Position numbers and translations under genes: made by a program. Shown here in pieces: positions 45,596 through 57,319 of a stretch of DNA of 64,000 nt. Positions within the stretch are counted from its first letter, which is position 1, and each line of letters opens with the position of its first letter. Source of the DNA: Molossus alvarezi (lineage: Eukaryota > Chordata > Mammalia > Chiroptera > Molossidae); the NCBI GenBank assembly GCA_037176705.1, contig CM073885.1, positions 165,840,290 through 165,904,289 on the forward strand, read 5' to 3'. The notes beneath the pieces were generated by a model. It had not been told where the DNA came from and searched no databases. It saw only the letters and a program-made list of their open reading frames with translations.

Positions 45596-47040
45596 GTCCT
45601 TTTTTATGGGTGAGGATTGGATTTTTCAGCCTACTCACTCAGCCAAATTAAACTAGAGAATACCAGTTGAGGTCAATCAGATCACTAGACAAAAATAATT
45701 ATGTATGAGGAAACGAGTTTATTCTTCTTTGTTGCTTAGTTATTGTACAACATTATACAGTGCAGGTCACTTTTTTTATTACTCTTTTTGGGGGTGATTG
45801 TAATATTTAGCAGCCTGCATTCTAAGAGTTCTGTGAGAGAATTTGGAGGTTAACTTCAGTAAAGGTGAGAAATGAAATTGGGATATTACTCAGAAAGAAA
45901 AATAAATGACCTTTATTAAATCAAGTTCCTGAGAAGTAAGTACACTTTAAATCACCTTATAAAATAGTATGAGAGTTACTTCAAACTAAAATGAGAAACC
46001 TTGTGGGATATTAGCAATTATTATTGTATAAATTGTTGCATCAAGCATTCAATTGAATACTTATTACCCAGTAATACATTCATTTAAATACATTCACATT
46101 TGAAGTGAGGCTGTTTTACACAAATAATATAGAAGTATAAATTCAAATATGTAACTATGGTAACCACTTAAAGACAGCTCATTGATATATTAAAGTTGGT
46201 AGTTGTGTTGTTTTGATAAATGTATAACATGATTTATTAGTTAATACATTAATAACCCATAGCTGCAAATTTTATTATTGTTTTTTTCTAGTACCAACAC
46301 TGACATCTTATCTGTTAGTTGTTATATTGTAAGTTTGGTCACAATATCAACTCATTTTAAAAACATCCTTATCCTATCACTAATAGTTTTTTCCTTTGTG
46401 TGCTATACAAGCAACTTTCAAACATTTTTGACCAAGGCTTTATGGAGCAGGTAACACGATTCCCATCTTTCAGGAAGGGAGAGTGAGGCCCAGGTCCAGG
46501 TTATATACACGTCAAAGGTCACAAAGCAGTCATTAACCAAATGCGGCTCATTGACCCTGTCTCTGGGTGTGAAACAGAACTAAATGCATCTGGTGTGTTA
46601 GCAAAGTTGACTTTATCTGGTGCTTTGATGGGTTTCTGATTAAAAACAGATGAGGTGTTAGCTGTAAAAACACTCTTTGTAGTTTGAGTTGGAAATCTTG
46701 AGTCGTAGTTCTGAGTGCGTGTTTTCAGCGTTCACTCGGACACCTTGTTGCTCCAGCATCCCTTCCCTAGTCATGCTTCTCCGCCTCCTCTTGCTCACTG
46801 GAGAAAGTTTTCCCACGTCCAGAAACTCTCTGGTCTGGTCCTCACTGTTAACTTGACTTTGTTTTCTTGATAGGTATTGACAGTACTTACTAGGGCTGGC
46901 TTGGAACCTCTATTACTCATAACCAGCGGGAAGATTGTCCAGGTTTCAAGGTCTACCTTTATTTTTGTAACATTGTGAAAGAAAAGTTATTTCAAACAAG
47001 TGAACTTGAATAATCAAAATTGTAGGCATTGGAATGATCC

Positions 47041-47215
47041 TATTGGTTCTCAACCTCCCTAATGCTGTGACCCTTTAATACAGTTCCTCATGTTGTGGTG
47101 ACCTCCAACCATGAAATTATTTTCGTTGTTACCTCATAACTGTAATTTTGTTTTCCGATGGTCTTAGGCGACCCCTGTGAAAGGGCTGTTCGACCCCCCA
47201 GGTTGAGAACCGCCG
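47041..47215 (-). mobile_element. SPIN-type non-autonomous hAT element
   Basis: The 175-bp element has ends TATTGGTTCTCAACC and (minus strand) CGGCGGTTCTCAACC, close to the SPIN terminal CAGYGGTTCTCAACC. Inside are blocks typical of SPIN: 'cagttcctcatgttgtggtg', 'ccgatggtcttaggcgac' and 'cctgtgaaaggg'. The middle of the non-autonomous consensus is deleted. It lies about 160 bases upstream of exon 6. Confidence 0.85.
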
Positions 47216-47376
47216 GATTAGAAGCCAGACACCCAGCGTGGCTTTGCTCCAGTCAGCAAACACGTGTCTGTGCATGTGTAGCAGAAGACGGGGGGATCCG
47301 TGAGACCCCAAGGATGAAGATGTGAAGCCAGGGGGCTGTCTACTTGTAACACTTGATGTTTTTCTTTTCTCCAAAG

Positions 47377-47523
47377 GAAGTCCATCAGCAGAACCTGGGA
47401 CAAGCTGTGTGTCCCTGAATCCTGGAAAGAATGCTAAATGGGAAAATCTGAACTGTGCCCAGAGACTAGGCTACATTTGTAAAAAGGGCAACACGACGTT
47501 GCATCCTTCTATTATTCCCTCAG
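47377..47523 (+). CDS. MRC1: MRC1 exon 6: last part of CTLD1
   Basis: This 147-nt exon encodes residues 306-354 and is phase 1 at both ends. It completes CTLD1 with the cysteines 316, 332 and 340 in TSCVSL, NLNCAQ and GYICKK. Cys247 is expected to pair with 340, and 316 with 332. A sequon NTT at 344-346 lies in the linker to CTLD2. The acceptor is CCAAAG at 47371-47376, which is less pyrimidine-rich than usual, and the donor is GTAAGT. An old hAT (SPIN type) ends 160 bases upstream. Confidence 0.96.
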
Positions 47524-47739
47524 GTAAGTGATCTATTTGATCCGAAGTGCGTAAAATATAATTTCACGATAAAGTTACAGTTTCGTCAGAACTGTGTGAA
47601 ATGACAGGTTTGGTGGATACTTTATGGAGTCAGCTGAATGCTACTCCTCCAAAATTTCTTTTCGTTGGTCACCCCGCTGGTCACTGGCCTTTCCGGGGTG
47701 TCCTGTGGTGTTCAGGCTGTGCAAAGCCTCTGACAGAAC

Positions 47740-47880
47740 GTAAGTAGGAACTTGACCTTCACAGCAGCCCTCTGAGGCAGGTGTTATTATTCACACAGTC
47801 TAGATGAGGAAAAGATAGTCAAAGGCTATATAAAACTCGCACATGTGACAAAATCGGAATCCAAGCCAGGAAATAAATAT
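47740..47880. repeat. MIR-type SINE fragment
   Basis: The blocks 'ctctgaggcaggtgttatta' and 'tctagatgaggaaaagat' fit MIR in this orientation. Confidence 0.5.
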
Positions 47881-48299
47881 CTGAAAGAGATTTTGTGTGT
47901 GTGTGTGTGTGTGTGTGTCCTCACTGTTTAGGGTCGATCTGGGCTCTAATGCTATTCGAATTGATGCCATCTACGGAAGTCCTCACAGAAATGGAATAAA
48001 ACATCCCAAAAGTAGTAACTGAATTTTATATATAGGCTAGACTCGAGGGGAAAATTCAGTTATGCGCTCTATAATTATTTTATGGAGGAATTTAACTACT
48101 AAGGCAAGACTGCATTCTTTCTACAAATTGGCAAAAAGCAAACAATGTACATATTTTTCACTGTCAGTTATTTTTGGAGGCACACTTAATTCTTTAAAGA
48201 AATGTATATATGAATATATACGTATGTATATGTATATACTGTGCTTGGGAAATCTGACTGTGTGTCATTCTTAACTTTTTTCTTTTTGAATTTTAAAAG

Positions 48300-48840
48300 T
48301 AATAATTTCATTTATTTTAAAATAGGATTGACATGGCTAGAAAGTCAAAAAGTTCAAATGATAAATAATATTTTCCTCCAACCTCTTCTAACTCCTACTT
48401 CCCCTTCCTGAATAACTAACTGTTTCTGGATGTATTTCCTTATCTAGTTATTCTCTAAATACATAAACAAATATGTTTATAATTATTGTTATCTGTTTCA
48501 TACACACGGAAGCATGTGCTACATTTATTCTTTACTTTTTTCACTTACTAACAATTTTGGGCATTATTCTATATAGGACATAAATAACTTCTGTGTTACT
48601 TTTTATGGCTGCACAATAGCCATCACAGAGAGAGACCATATATATATTCTTTGACAGGTCCCCTATTAGTTGACCTTTAGTTTACCTCCACTTTTTATTG
48701 TTTACAAACAGTCCTACAGTGAAGAACTTTATATACGTGTCATTTCATACGTGTGATAATCCCTAGAAGTGAAGATGTTGATCAAAGAGTAGCTGCATTT
48801 GCAATTTTAGTAGATGGCAATGTGGCCAAGATCTCCAGTG
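48300..48840 (-). mobile_element. Old LINE-1 3' part, antisense
   Basis: The + strand shows the diverged old L1M pattern: 'tatggctgcacaatagcc' and, further on, 'cagtcctacagtgaagaac'. Confidence 0.55.
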
Positions 48841-49469
48841 GATGAGGATCCCAGTTATTGGGTCTGATCACACTTTACAGGATCACTGTTACGACTGTGG
48901 CCTGCCTCAGGGAGACCTCCATCATTCTTGTATTCTAGCTCTTTTATTGCTCCCATGGGAGAAATAGTATCCTTCTTCCGCCTTGGAAGAGCTTATATAA
49001 TTCTCCTTCAGAAGACTTGGAGTTTCCACTTTGGGGGAGAGAAGTATGGTTGTTTGATAGTTACCCTGGTACAGGAGGCCGAATTCAGTGACTTGTTCTT
49101 GTTACTTCATCCCCCAGTTTTAGCTTCCTCATCTGTGAAATGGGGACACTGATACTCATTCCTCCTGTGAACATTTATTTGTCCATGTCGTCAAGCACTC
49201 AGTAAATCACTCTTATTTCTCTATTATTTCATCCATTACATCACTTGCTACCTCTTCACTTTCCACTGGTTTTTAAATTTCTTTATATACTTATTGGCTT
49301 AATCATTCTATCTTATCTATAAAGTAAAATAAACCAGGCCTTGGAAAAGCATATCAGAGATCAAATTATTCAGTACATGTGACTGGTGACCCCTTGGGCA
49401 AGGATTCCACCTGGGACCCTGTTGGTCTTTGTAACATCACCCTCTCTGTCCATAACCCCTGGGTTCTCA

Positions 49470-49700
49470 GAGCTACACTGTCCAGTTCAGTGGCTTCTTA
49501 GCCACATGTGGCCACTGAGCACATGAAATGTGGCTACTTCCAACCCACATGTGCTGGAAGTGAAGAATACATAGTTGGCTTCTAAGACTTTACATGCAAA
49601 AAACGTAAAATAGCTCATTGTCAATTTTTTAACGTGTTACATGTTAAAATGAATGTTTTGGGTAAATTGGGTTAAATAAAATATACCACTAAGATTAAAT
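49470..49700. mobile_element. Old hAT-Charlie type element
   Basis: The start 'agctacactgtccagttc' and the block 'gccacatgtggccactgagc' are typical of a common MER-type hAT; I am not sure of the exact name. Confidence 0.5.
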
Positions 49701-49843
49701 TTACCTGTTTCTTTTTACTTTCATTGAACATCACAACTAGGAAATGTATAATTGTGTGTGTGGCTTGCATTATATACCTATTGGGCAGGTCTGCCAGGAA
49801 CGAGCCATCTTTTGTGGCTGCCCCATGGAAACGCTTGTTTTCG

Positions 49844-50107
49844 TGTTTTAAATTTTTTTTATCCTCACCCGAGGACATTTTTCCATTTTTTTGTTCAGAT
49901 AGAGCGGGAGGGAGAGAGAGGAAGAGAGAGAGAGAGAAACATCGATGTGAAGGGACACATCGAGTGGCTGCCACCCGCACGACCAACCAGGGCCGGGGAC
50001 AAACTGCAACCAAGGTACATGCCCTTAGCGGGAACCGAACCTGGGTCTCTCTGTACCGCAGGCCGACGCTCCAACCGCTGAGCCAAACTGGCCAGGGCTG
50101 TTTTAAA
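49844..50107 (-). repeat. Ves SINE, GTGAGGAT-tail type, antisense, 9-bp TSD
   Basis: The body is 49853-50098. TGTTTTAAA flanks it on both sides. Confidence 0.92.
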
Positions 50108-50616
50108 ATATTTTAAAAGTTCATCTATTTAGATTTAGAAGTCCTGAGCATTTGCTGACATTATTTTCAGCTTCTTAGGCAGCAAAATTAAAATATCCCA
50201 CCAGAGGGCTCCAGAGATATACTAACATATTTTTGGGGGTAACTATTGGAAGTGTGCAAATGTAAATTGCATTGAGGGGATTTTTGAAAATATACATTTT
50301 GAATTACAATAGTACAGTGTTTGGACATGATGACTACCTGTTTACTTGAATGACTGCTGTACACAGACTCCTGGGCTTAACCAAAGATGTTGCAGAGTCC
50401 CAGCCTTTAAGAGAAAATGGGACTGAGACATCGAATGTATAGCAGAGGTGCCCTATAGAGGACATTGACTTAAGAACACTTAACATCAAATTTAAATATA
50501 TAAATCGACGTTCACTTGGTAACATAATTCTTCCTTAGGCAAGGTGATGTGAAATTGCTGTTTGAAATAATATCTGCAACAGGGTAGTTATAAACTGCTG
50601 TATATCAAATATAACT

Positions 50617-50734
50617 TCAGTTACTTTTTTTTTTTTTGGTATGTGCCCCTAGTGGGAACCAAACCCTAGACTCTCTGGTCTGCAGGGCGACACTCCAACT
50701 GCTGAGCCAAACCGGTCAGGGCTTAGTTCCTTTT
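50617..50734 (-). repeat. Head-only Ves SINE, second copy, 85 bp plus poly(A)
   Basis: On the minus strand the body 50722-50638 is exactly 85 bp. It ends ...GGGGCACATACC and passes into A13, just like the copy at 19679-19763. Shared differences from full-length SINEs include CCGGTTTGG, GTTGGAG and CTAGGGGCA. TCAGTTACTTTT and TTAGTTCCTTTT flank it (10 of 12 match). Confidence 0.88.
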
Positions 50735-50885
50735 CTTGACCAACATTCAGTACATGTACCGGGTGCCAGGCCCTGGGCCAGTTCTAGGCAAATGGGGATG
50801 AATACGAGGAGTCTCTGCCTTCCAAGGTCATCACCTTCTCCAGCTCATTACCATGAGAATGTATTTTTGTAATATATTGTTGAGG

Positions 50886-51141
50886 TTATGAAACTTGCCC
50901 TGGCTGGTTTGGCTCAGCAGTTAGAGCTTTGGCCAATGGACCAAAGTGTTTTCAGGTCAAGGGCACGTACCTTGGTTGCAGTTTCATCCCTGTTCCTGGT
51001 CGGGGTCATGCAGGAGGCAACCAGTTGATGTGTCTCTCTCACATAGATGTTTCTCTCTTTCTCTTCCTCCCTCCCTCCCACTCTGAAAATTAATGAAAAA
51101 ATAGCCTCAGGTGAGCATTAAAAAAAAGATTATGAAACTTG
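50886..51141 (+). repeat. Ves SINE with perfect 12-bp TSD
   Basis: The body is 50898-51129. TTATGAAACTTG flanks it without a mismatch. Confidence 0.93.
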
Positions 51142-51785
51142 ACCATAACTATTAGCAGCAATGATTAGGATGTTGGCCACTATTCCCAGTTTGATTAAAT
51201 AGTAAATGTGTGGCATTTGTAATTCACAGTCACATTATCTCACATGTTTTCTAGTTCAGAACACAGTGAGAATTAGTATTAGTATTAATGTTATTAGAAA
51301 TGCCTTATGTACATGGACTTACACTTTGGTTCATAAGATGTGACTAGTCCAAGATCACACAACTTGTGGCACATTCGGGTTTTGCCTGAAAGACTTCTGA
51401 ATCTAATCGCTGTGATTTCCACAATATCACATGTCACCTTTTGGGAGCCAGTGAATGGCAGTGGGTTGGTTCAGAGGCTCAGGTGGCCATCTCATATTGC
51501 TAAGGTTTCAGAAGCTCCTTGGTGGCCCCTGCCCTTGCCCATTCTATTCCGTTTCAACACCTCTTTCTCATGCCTGCCTAACAGGCTTTGCCCTCTACTG
51601 AGGAATGACTGGCTCCCTGATGTCCATCGAATAGAAACAAATTGAAATTTTTTAAGCACTATACTTTATGTCCAACCCTTTGTGCTTCCAGCATTTATAT
51701 AACATGCTTAGCACGTGTTTACTGATGACAAAACACAGATAAAAGCAGTCTTTTATATATTCGTGTGGCCTGCCATAAGTACGTT

Positions 51786-51993
51786 TTTAAAAAATTTATT
51801 GAACTTACAGAGAGGAAAGGAGGGAGAGAGAAACATCGATGTGAGAGAGGAACACTGATTGATTGCCTCCTGCATGTACCCAAATTGAGGATCAAACCCA
51901 CAACTTGGATATGTGCCCTGACCAGGAACCGAACCCGCCCCCTTTTGGTGTATGAGACAAGGCTCCAACCAACTGAACCACCTGGCCAGGGCA
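51786..51993 (-). repeat. Ves SINE, antisense
   Basis: Minus-strand copy with the head complement CACCTGGCCAGGGC and a diverged body. Older than the GTGAGGAT copies. Confidence 0.85.
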
Positions 51994-52270
51994 GTACAAT
52001 TGAAAAAAAAAAAAAAGAAAAAACGATATTTCCCTTTTATCTTTATTTTAAAATGAAAGATGCATTCACATACTTTTAAGTCTAAAAGCAATGTATACTT
52101 TTGTGAATGCCAAGATGTAAAAAATAATGTTACTTTTATTTGCCCTTGACTATGAACTATTTTCTGTATAGAATGGTAGCAAATATTAGTACAATAAAAA
52201 CAAACAAAGAAAAAACTAAAAACCTTCCCTTTTAGATGGTTTTCAAATTCTTTTTTTTCTTTCTTTCTAG

Positions 52271-52456
52271 ACAGTGATGTGCCTACTAACTGTCCACATC
52301 AGTGGTGGCCGTACGCAGGCAACTGCTACAAGATTCACAGAGAGGAGAAGAAAATCCAAAGAGATGCTTTGACCGCGTGCAGGAAGGAAGGTGGTGACCT
52401 AGCAAGTGTCCACAACATCGAGGAGTTTGACTTCATCATCTCCCAGCTGGGTTATG
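52271..52456 (+). CDS. MRC1: MRC1 exon 7: first part of CTLD2
   Basis: This 186-nt exon encodes residues 355-416 and is phase 1 at both ends. It begins CTLD2 with the extra N-terminal disulfide pair (Cys362 and Cys373, in TNCPHQWWPYAGNCYKI) and the two helices (DALTACRKEGG and EEFDFIISQLGY). The acceptor AG is at 52269-52270 behind a long T/C tract, and the donor is GTGAGA. A read-through stop soon follows in the intron, as expected. The only differences from human MRC1 are single residues such as Asn361 and Phe for Leu in the second helix. Confidence 0.96.
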
Positions 52457-53804
52457 GTGAGAACGTCCATCTGTGATACGCTTGACCCGAGTGCCCCCAC
52501 TCACTGAGCATCTCCAGAAAATTTAATCATAAATGTTCAATTTAATACATTCGAATTACTAATTCCATGATCAATTTGATAAATGTGAATCATGCTTAGC
52601 AGGTAAAAACGGTATAGTATTTTAAAGAATGCTTATCACTAAGAGCTAATTTGATTTCCTTTTAATATGCAAACCATTTATGGATACTTGAAAGAATATT
52701 TTTCTCTATATAATCTGGATTCACAGCAGTCTACCCTCAAATTGTCAACAGTATTTCTTTTTATTTATTTTTGTAGTTATTTGTGTGTGTGTGTGTGTGT
52801 GCGTGTTTATTTTTTTTTAAAGGCCTCTATTTTATTTCACAAGAAATATCTCTAAATGAAGCATCTCGTACTTTGGATTTTATTCCTTATTAACCTAGCT
52901 TATGATGCTAGAATGTTGAGCCATGAAAGAAATTGGATATTTCATTGGAGTAGTTAGATGTTGGCCTCAATCTTTTAAAGAAATTCATGTCTCCATTTTA
53001 GATACTTTATTAAAAAAATGTATAGGAAATGTCATAACTAAACTATTGTAAAGTTTTTGAAAATGAAAAAACAAAAACAAAACAAAACCCAAAACCAAAA
53101 ACCGTGGGTAGGATGAGTTGGGAATGCTTACCCTGAAGAGGAGGGCGAGGAAGAACCTGATAATAACGGCCCGCTCTGTGCTTGCTGATTAAATGATTAT
53201 CATTCTCTGCTCCGTGATGAGACTTTTGAATAGCTGCAGCTGCTCATTTCCAGCAAGCCAAACAAGAGGAAATGGATGGTGGTGATGGTGGGGACTGCTT
53301 CCTGACACGCCTGACAATTGGCAGGAGGAGGGGAGAGGAAAAGGCAACTGACAAATAGAAAAATAGTCATTTCAGAGCAAGATTGAAAAGATCCCCCAAC
53401 ACAACTACTCCTGCTGCAGTCTATAAGCGCTCTCCTGGCCATTCCATATTTACCCAGTCTGTCTTTACCTGGACGATAATCATGTGATGAAAACGGCTGT
53501 ATCCGAATACTATCATGACGTATATAAGTCGTGATACGTCCCATAGGTAACAAAGTTTGCACACGAATCACTGGAAAACAGATCAGTTAAGATGCTTCAG
53601 GAGTAACGTGCAGTTTTGCTCTTCTTTATGTACTAGGCTATAATAATAGGAGAACCTTACCTGTTTATGGCTATAGTTATTTTGGGAAGCTGGATGACCA
53701 GGTGGGCTTTTATTCAGCTTGAGAATTCATAAGTTTTCACTACAGAAACCTTCTCTTTTTATTATTGAGAAGGATTTCTTTAAAGCAATCAAAATAATAT
53801 TGAT

Positions 53805-53867
53805 AAAAGTAAACACTATGAGAAACATCTGTAACAAAAATAAATTAATAAAAGAAAAAAGTAAACA
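53805..53867 (+). mobile_element. 41-bp LINE-1 tail micro-insertion with 11-bp TSD
   Basis: 53816-53856 carries only the last bases of the L1 3' UTR (GAGAAACATCTGTAACAAAA) and an A/T-rich tail. AAAAGTAAACA flanks it perfectly at 53805-53815 and 53857-53867. The same 3' end is seen in the L1 ending at 19.34 kb. Confidence 0.88.
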
Positions 53868-54662
53868 ATAGCTATAAAATTAAAAGTAAATCAAAAGCCC
53901 AGGAAACCTTTTTGAGCTAGTCGAAATCTCTTGTATGTGAATCATGGAAAGGCAGTGGGGAAACTGGGACCTGCATGTATACATTGTGAGTATATTCACT
54001 ACGAATTTCCCGTAACTGATTTATACAAATCAGCCTGTTTATAAAAATCAGCCTCACACCTTTACACTTGCATCTTATGTATTTTTATAGAATCAAGGTT
54101 GTGCTTTGGAATTACCAAAGCTGGAGGGGGAGAACGGTTTAGTGAGAAAAGTGTTTATAGGAAACTCTTAATACTTTATTATAATTGTGGGACCAGGGAG
54201 TTAGGTTTTCATTAGTCTTGAACCTAAATTCTTGAGATGTGGGTATGTGAGGCTGTTTGGAACCCTGTATGGGCTGCTCAACAAGATTATTATCTGCCAA
54301 GTTCAGTGAAAGGAAAAGGGATCATCCTGGCAATGTCAGTCACGCTTTATGGCTCTGGAAACATCTGGGGGGCCTGGCGCAAGGCCAGTCAGGGACTTCT
54401 CCAAAGCAAAGCTGAGTGACAGCTTTGGGAGGAAGAGACAACCTATTTAGGGAAATTCCTATATAGTGTGGCATTTTTCTCATTTCCTACTACAAAATCA
54501 TCTTTGAAATCCTTTGGCAGGTAATTTTTTTTTTTTTAATTGAATACCATTTCTTTCTGCATGTGGTTTGTATTACAAATTCAGGAAGGAACACTCAGAG
54601 CAGAGGTACATCTAAGTCACTCCTCAACTGTGAGCTGTGGCAGGTATTTATTTCACAGTTTC

Positions 54663-57319
54663 AAGAATATAGATTCAGAACCACCTGAAAGTGAGCTGAA
54701 TGGAAGTCCTACAACTACAAAATTAAAGAAGCAGCCACACCCAGACTTGTAGGAGGGGCGGAGGGGGGCTGGTCCCACACCCACGTGTGGTGGATAAAAA
54801 TCAGGAAGACACCTCAGCTGGGAAGGTCCTCCCTGAGGATTGAGGGGTCCCCATCCCACACCAGGCGCCTAGCTCAGGGTCCCAGGGCCAGGAAGAAAAG
54901 TCCCCATAACTTCTGGCTGGAAAAACCAATGGGAACTGAGGTTGAGGGGGGCTGCGGCTGTGGCAGCCCCAGGCAGTTCCTCTTAACGGGCCCGTGCACA
55001 GACTTACTCAGACTCGCTCCCTCTGAGCTCCCAGGGAAGGCAGCTTGAGAGGCGCCAGAGAACAGGGAAGAACTGTTTGGCCTCCGGATGAGGGCTGGAG
55101 GGGCAGCTTTCTCCTGGGCAGAAGTGCTGGTGGAGGCCGTTGTTCCCTTGGTGAGCCCTTCCCCCACAGGGCAGGCAGACTGCCGCCATATCTGGGACTC
55201 CAGCAACCTGGCTCACACTGTTTGCCCCGCCCTGGTGATTCCCTGAGGCCCCACCCAACCCAACTTTCGGGGCCACCCAAGCTGTTTCCAAAGGCCATAC
55301 CACAGGATTGGCCTGCCTTTGATCCTGCTTCAGAGTTTTCTAAAATCTCTCAAACAAGCAGCATCTGGTCTCAGCAAGCCCCATACCTCTTGTTAAGTGG
55401 CCCCAGGCCTGGCACTAGAAGCAGCCAGCCTTGGTTCACAACTTGGTTTTTCCTGGGCACCTCCAAGCCCAGCATAAAAAGCAGCCATCTGGGGATCACT
55501 TTGTAGCTTATACTCGTGGCCCTGGATAGAGCACAGGCAGTGGCTGATCTTGCCCCAGAGCTAGCACACCCAGTGGACAACTTCAGACCACATCAAAGCA
55601 CCACTACCCAACCACCTCCATAAGTGACAGCCTCAATGAGTGGACTCAGTGGGTACCAGAGCCCTACTGAAGTAAGTCTTGTTCTGTGTGGTGGGCCCCT
55701 ACACAGCTGATTCTCCAACGTGGTCAGAGGTCGATGATCAGCCAGTCTTTGCAGATGATTAGCCTGAGTAAATCCCTCCCATTGATTGCCAACAGCAATC
55801 AAGACTCAATTACAACAGAAGGGTATACAGTCCACAGTAGGGTGCACCACAAGGGCATAGCTGGGGTGATCAGGGAGACTGTGCCACTGGATCCTACAGG
55901 ACACCTACAATAGTAGGCCACCCTATGAAGCCTAGGAGGCATAGCAACTCTCCCTAATACATAGAAACAATCACAGGGAAGCAGCCAGATGAGGAGACAA
56001 AGAAACATGTCCCAAATGAAAGAAAAGAACAAAACTCCAGGAAAAAACTAAACAAAATGGAGATAAGCAATCTAACAGATGCAGAGTTCAAAACACAAGT
56101 TATAAGGTTGCTCAGGGAACTGGGTGAGAAACACAAGGGATTTAGTGAAACCTTCAAGGAACTTAAGGAGACCTCCGAGGAACTTAGTGAGAACATCAAC
56201 AACATAGAAAAGGACCAGTCAGAAATGAAGGAGGCACTAACTGAAATAAAGAATAATTTGCAGGGAATCAATAGTAGAGTAGGTAAAGCCAAGAAGCAAA
56301 CCATCAATTTGGAATATAAGGAAGCAGAAAACAGCCAACCAGAACAGCAAAAAGAAAAAAGAACAAAAAAATGAGGATAGTGTAAGGAGCCTCCGGGACA
56401 ACTTCAAGTATGCAAACATTAGCATCATATGGGTGCCTGAAGAAGAAGAGAGAGAGCAAGAAATTGAAAAACTATTTGAAACAATAATGACAGAAAACTT
56501 CCCTAAGTTGGTGAAGGAAAGAGACATATAAGTCCAGAAAGCACAGAGTCCCAAACAAGCTGAACCCAAAGAGGTCCACACCAAGACACATCATCATCAA
56601 AATGCCAAAGGTTAAGCACAAAGGGAGAATCTTAAAAGCAGCAAGAGGAAAGCAGTCTGTTACCTACAAAGGAACTTCCATAAGACTGTCAGCTGATTTT
56701 TCAAAAGAAACTTGAGGGTCAGAAAGGAGTGGCAAGAGATATTCAAGGAAATGAAAAGCAGTGACCTACAACCAAGAATACTCTATCCTGCAAAGCTATC
56801 ATTTAGAATCAATGAACATATCAAGAGTTTCCCAGACAAGAAAAAGCTAAAGAAATTCATCACCACCAAACCAGTATTATATGAAATGTTGAAGGGTCTT
56901 CTTGAAGGCGAAGAAGAACAAAAATATGAACAATAAAATGGCAATGAATACATGTCTATCAACAACTGAATCTACAAACAAAATGAGCAAGCAGAACAGA
57001 AACAGACTCATAGATACAGAGAACTTTTTATTGCTTGCCAGATGGATGGGGGCTGGGGAGCTGGGTGAAAAAAATAAAGAAATTTAGTTGTACAAATTGG
57101 TTATTAGACTGATGAACCTCAAAGAGAAGGGGGAGGGAGAGTGAGATGAGATAAACCAAAGAACTTCTATGCATATATTCATAACCAATGGACACCGACA
57201 ATAGTGTGGAGAAGGCAGGAGGGGGTGGGATTGGGGAGGAGGGGTCAATGGGAAAAAAAGGGAGAAACATCTGTAATACATTAAACTACAAAGATGAGTT
57301 AAAAAAAAAAGAATATAAA
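54663..57319 (+). mobile_element. Half-L1 (HAL1-like) retrotransposon with TSD
   Basis: The insertion runs from about 54675 to 57310. It starts with a GC-rich 5' UTR (to about 56056), continues with L1 ORF1 (56057 to about 56934), then directly with an L1-type 3' UTR and poly(A) at 57301-57310. ORF2 (endonuclease and reverse transcriptase) is absent. AAGAATATAGAT (54663-54674) and AAGAATATAAAT flank it, so the element was inserted in this form. Its 3' end shares 'gataaacca' and 'gagaaacatctgtaa' with the L1s in this window, consistent with use of the same L1 machinery. Confidence 0.85.
56057..56934 (+). pseudogene. HAL1/L1 ORF1 remnant (RNA-binding protein), broken
   Basis: The N-terminal coiled-coil part is open at 56057-56374, rich in Glu/Lys/Leu heptads (EELSENINNIEKDQSEMKEA). 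After a frame break come the RRM-like part (NISIIWVPEEEE) and the C-terminal domain (LQPRILYPAKLSF, then FPDKKKLKKF), in other frames and with several stops. ORF1 proteins bind L1 RNA as trimers. This copy cannot make a full protein. Confidence 0.88.

Larger units (their letters stand above)
44572..47376 (+). other. MRC1: MRC1 intron 5
   Basis: This 2.8-kb intron has a strong G-quadruplex motif at 45117-45137, a weak hairpin at 45545-45595 and a SPIN-type hAT at 47041-47215. No SINE was seen. In human and mouse this intron hosts mir-511; no convincing orthologue was recognised. The rest is AT-rich without identifiable features. Confidence 0.75.
47524..52270 (+). other. MRC1: MRC1 intron 6
   Basis: This 4.75-kb intron has MIR-like pieces near 47.74-47.88 and 49.08-49.18 kb and a (GT)n run near 47.89-47.92 kb. 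An old antisense L1 piece lies at 48.3-48.84 kb and an old Charlie-type element near 49.47-49.7 kb. It also has SINEs at 49.84-50.11, 50.62-50.73 (head-only), 50.89-51.14 and 51.79-51.99 kb. No exon or RNA gene was seen. Confidence 0.75.

Noticed and set aside
44572..47376. mir-511 orthologue
   Set aside because: I read intron 5 for the mir-511 arms and found no clear match. Only the weak hairpin listed in the findings remains.
54785..55506. Several open frames in GC-rich sequence, possibly a CpG-island gene
   Set aside because: They lie in the 5' UTR of the half-L1 and overlap on both strands without homology.
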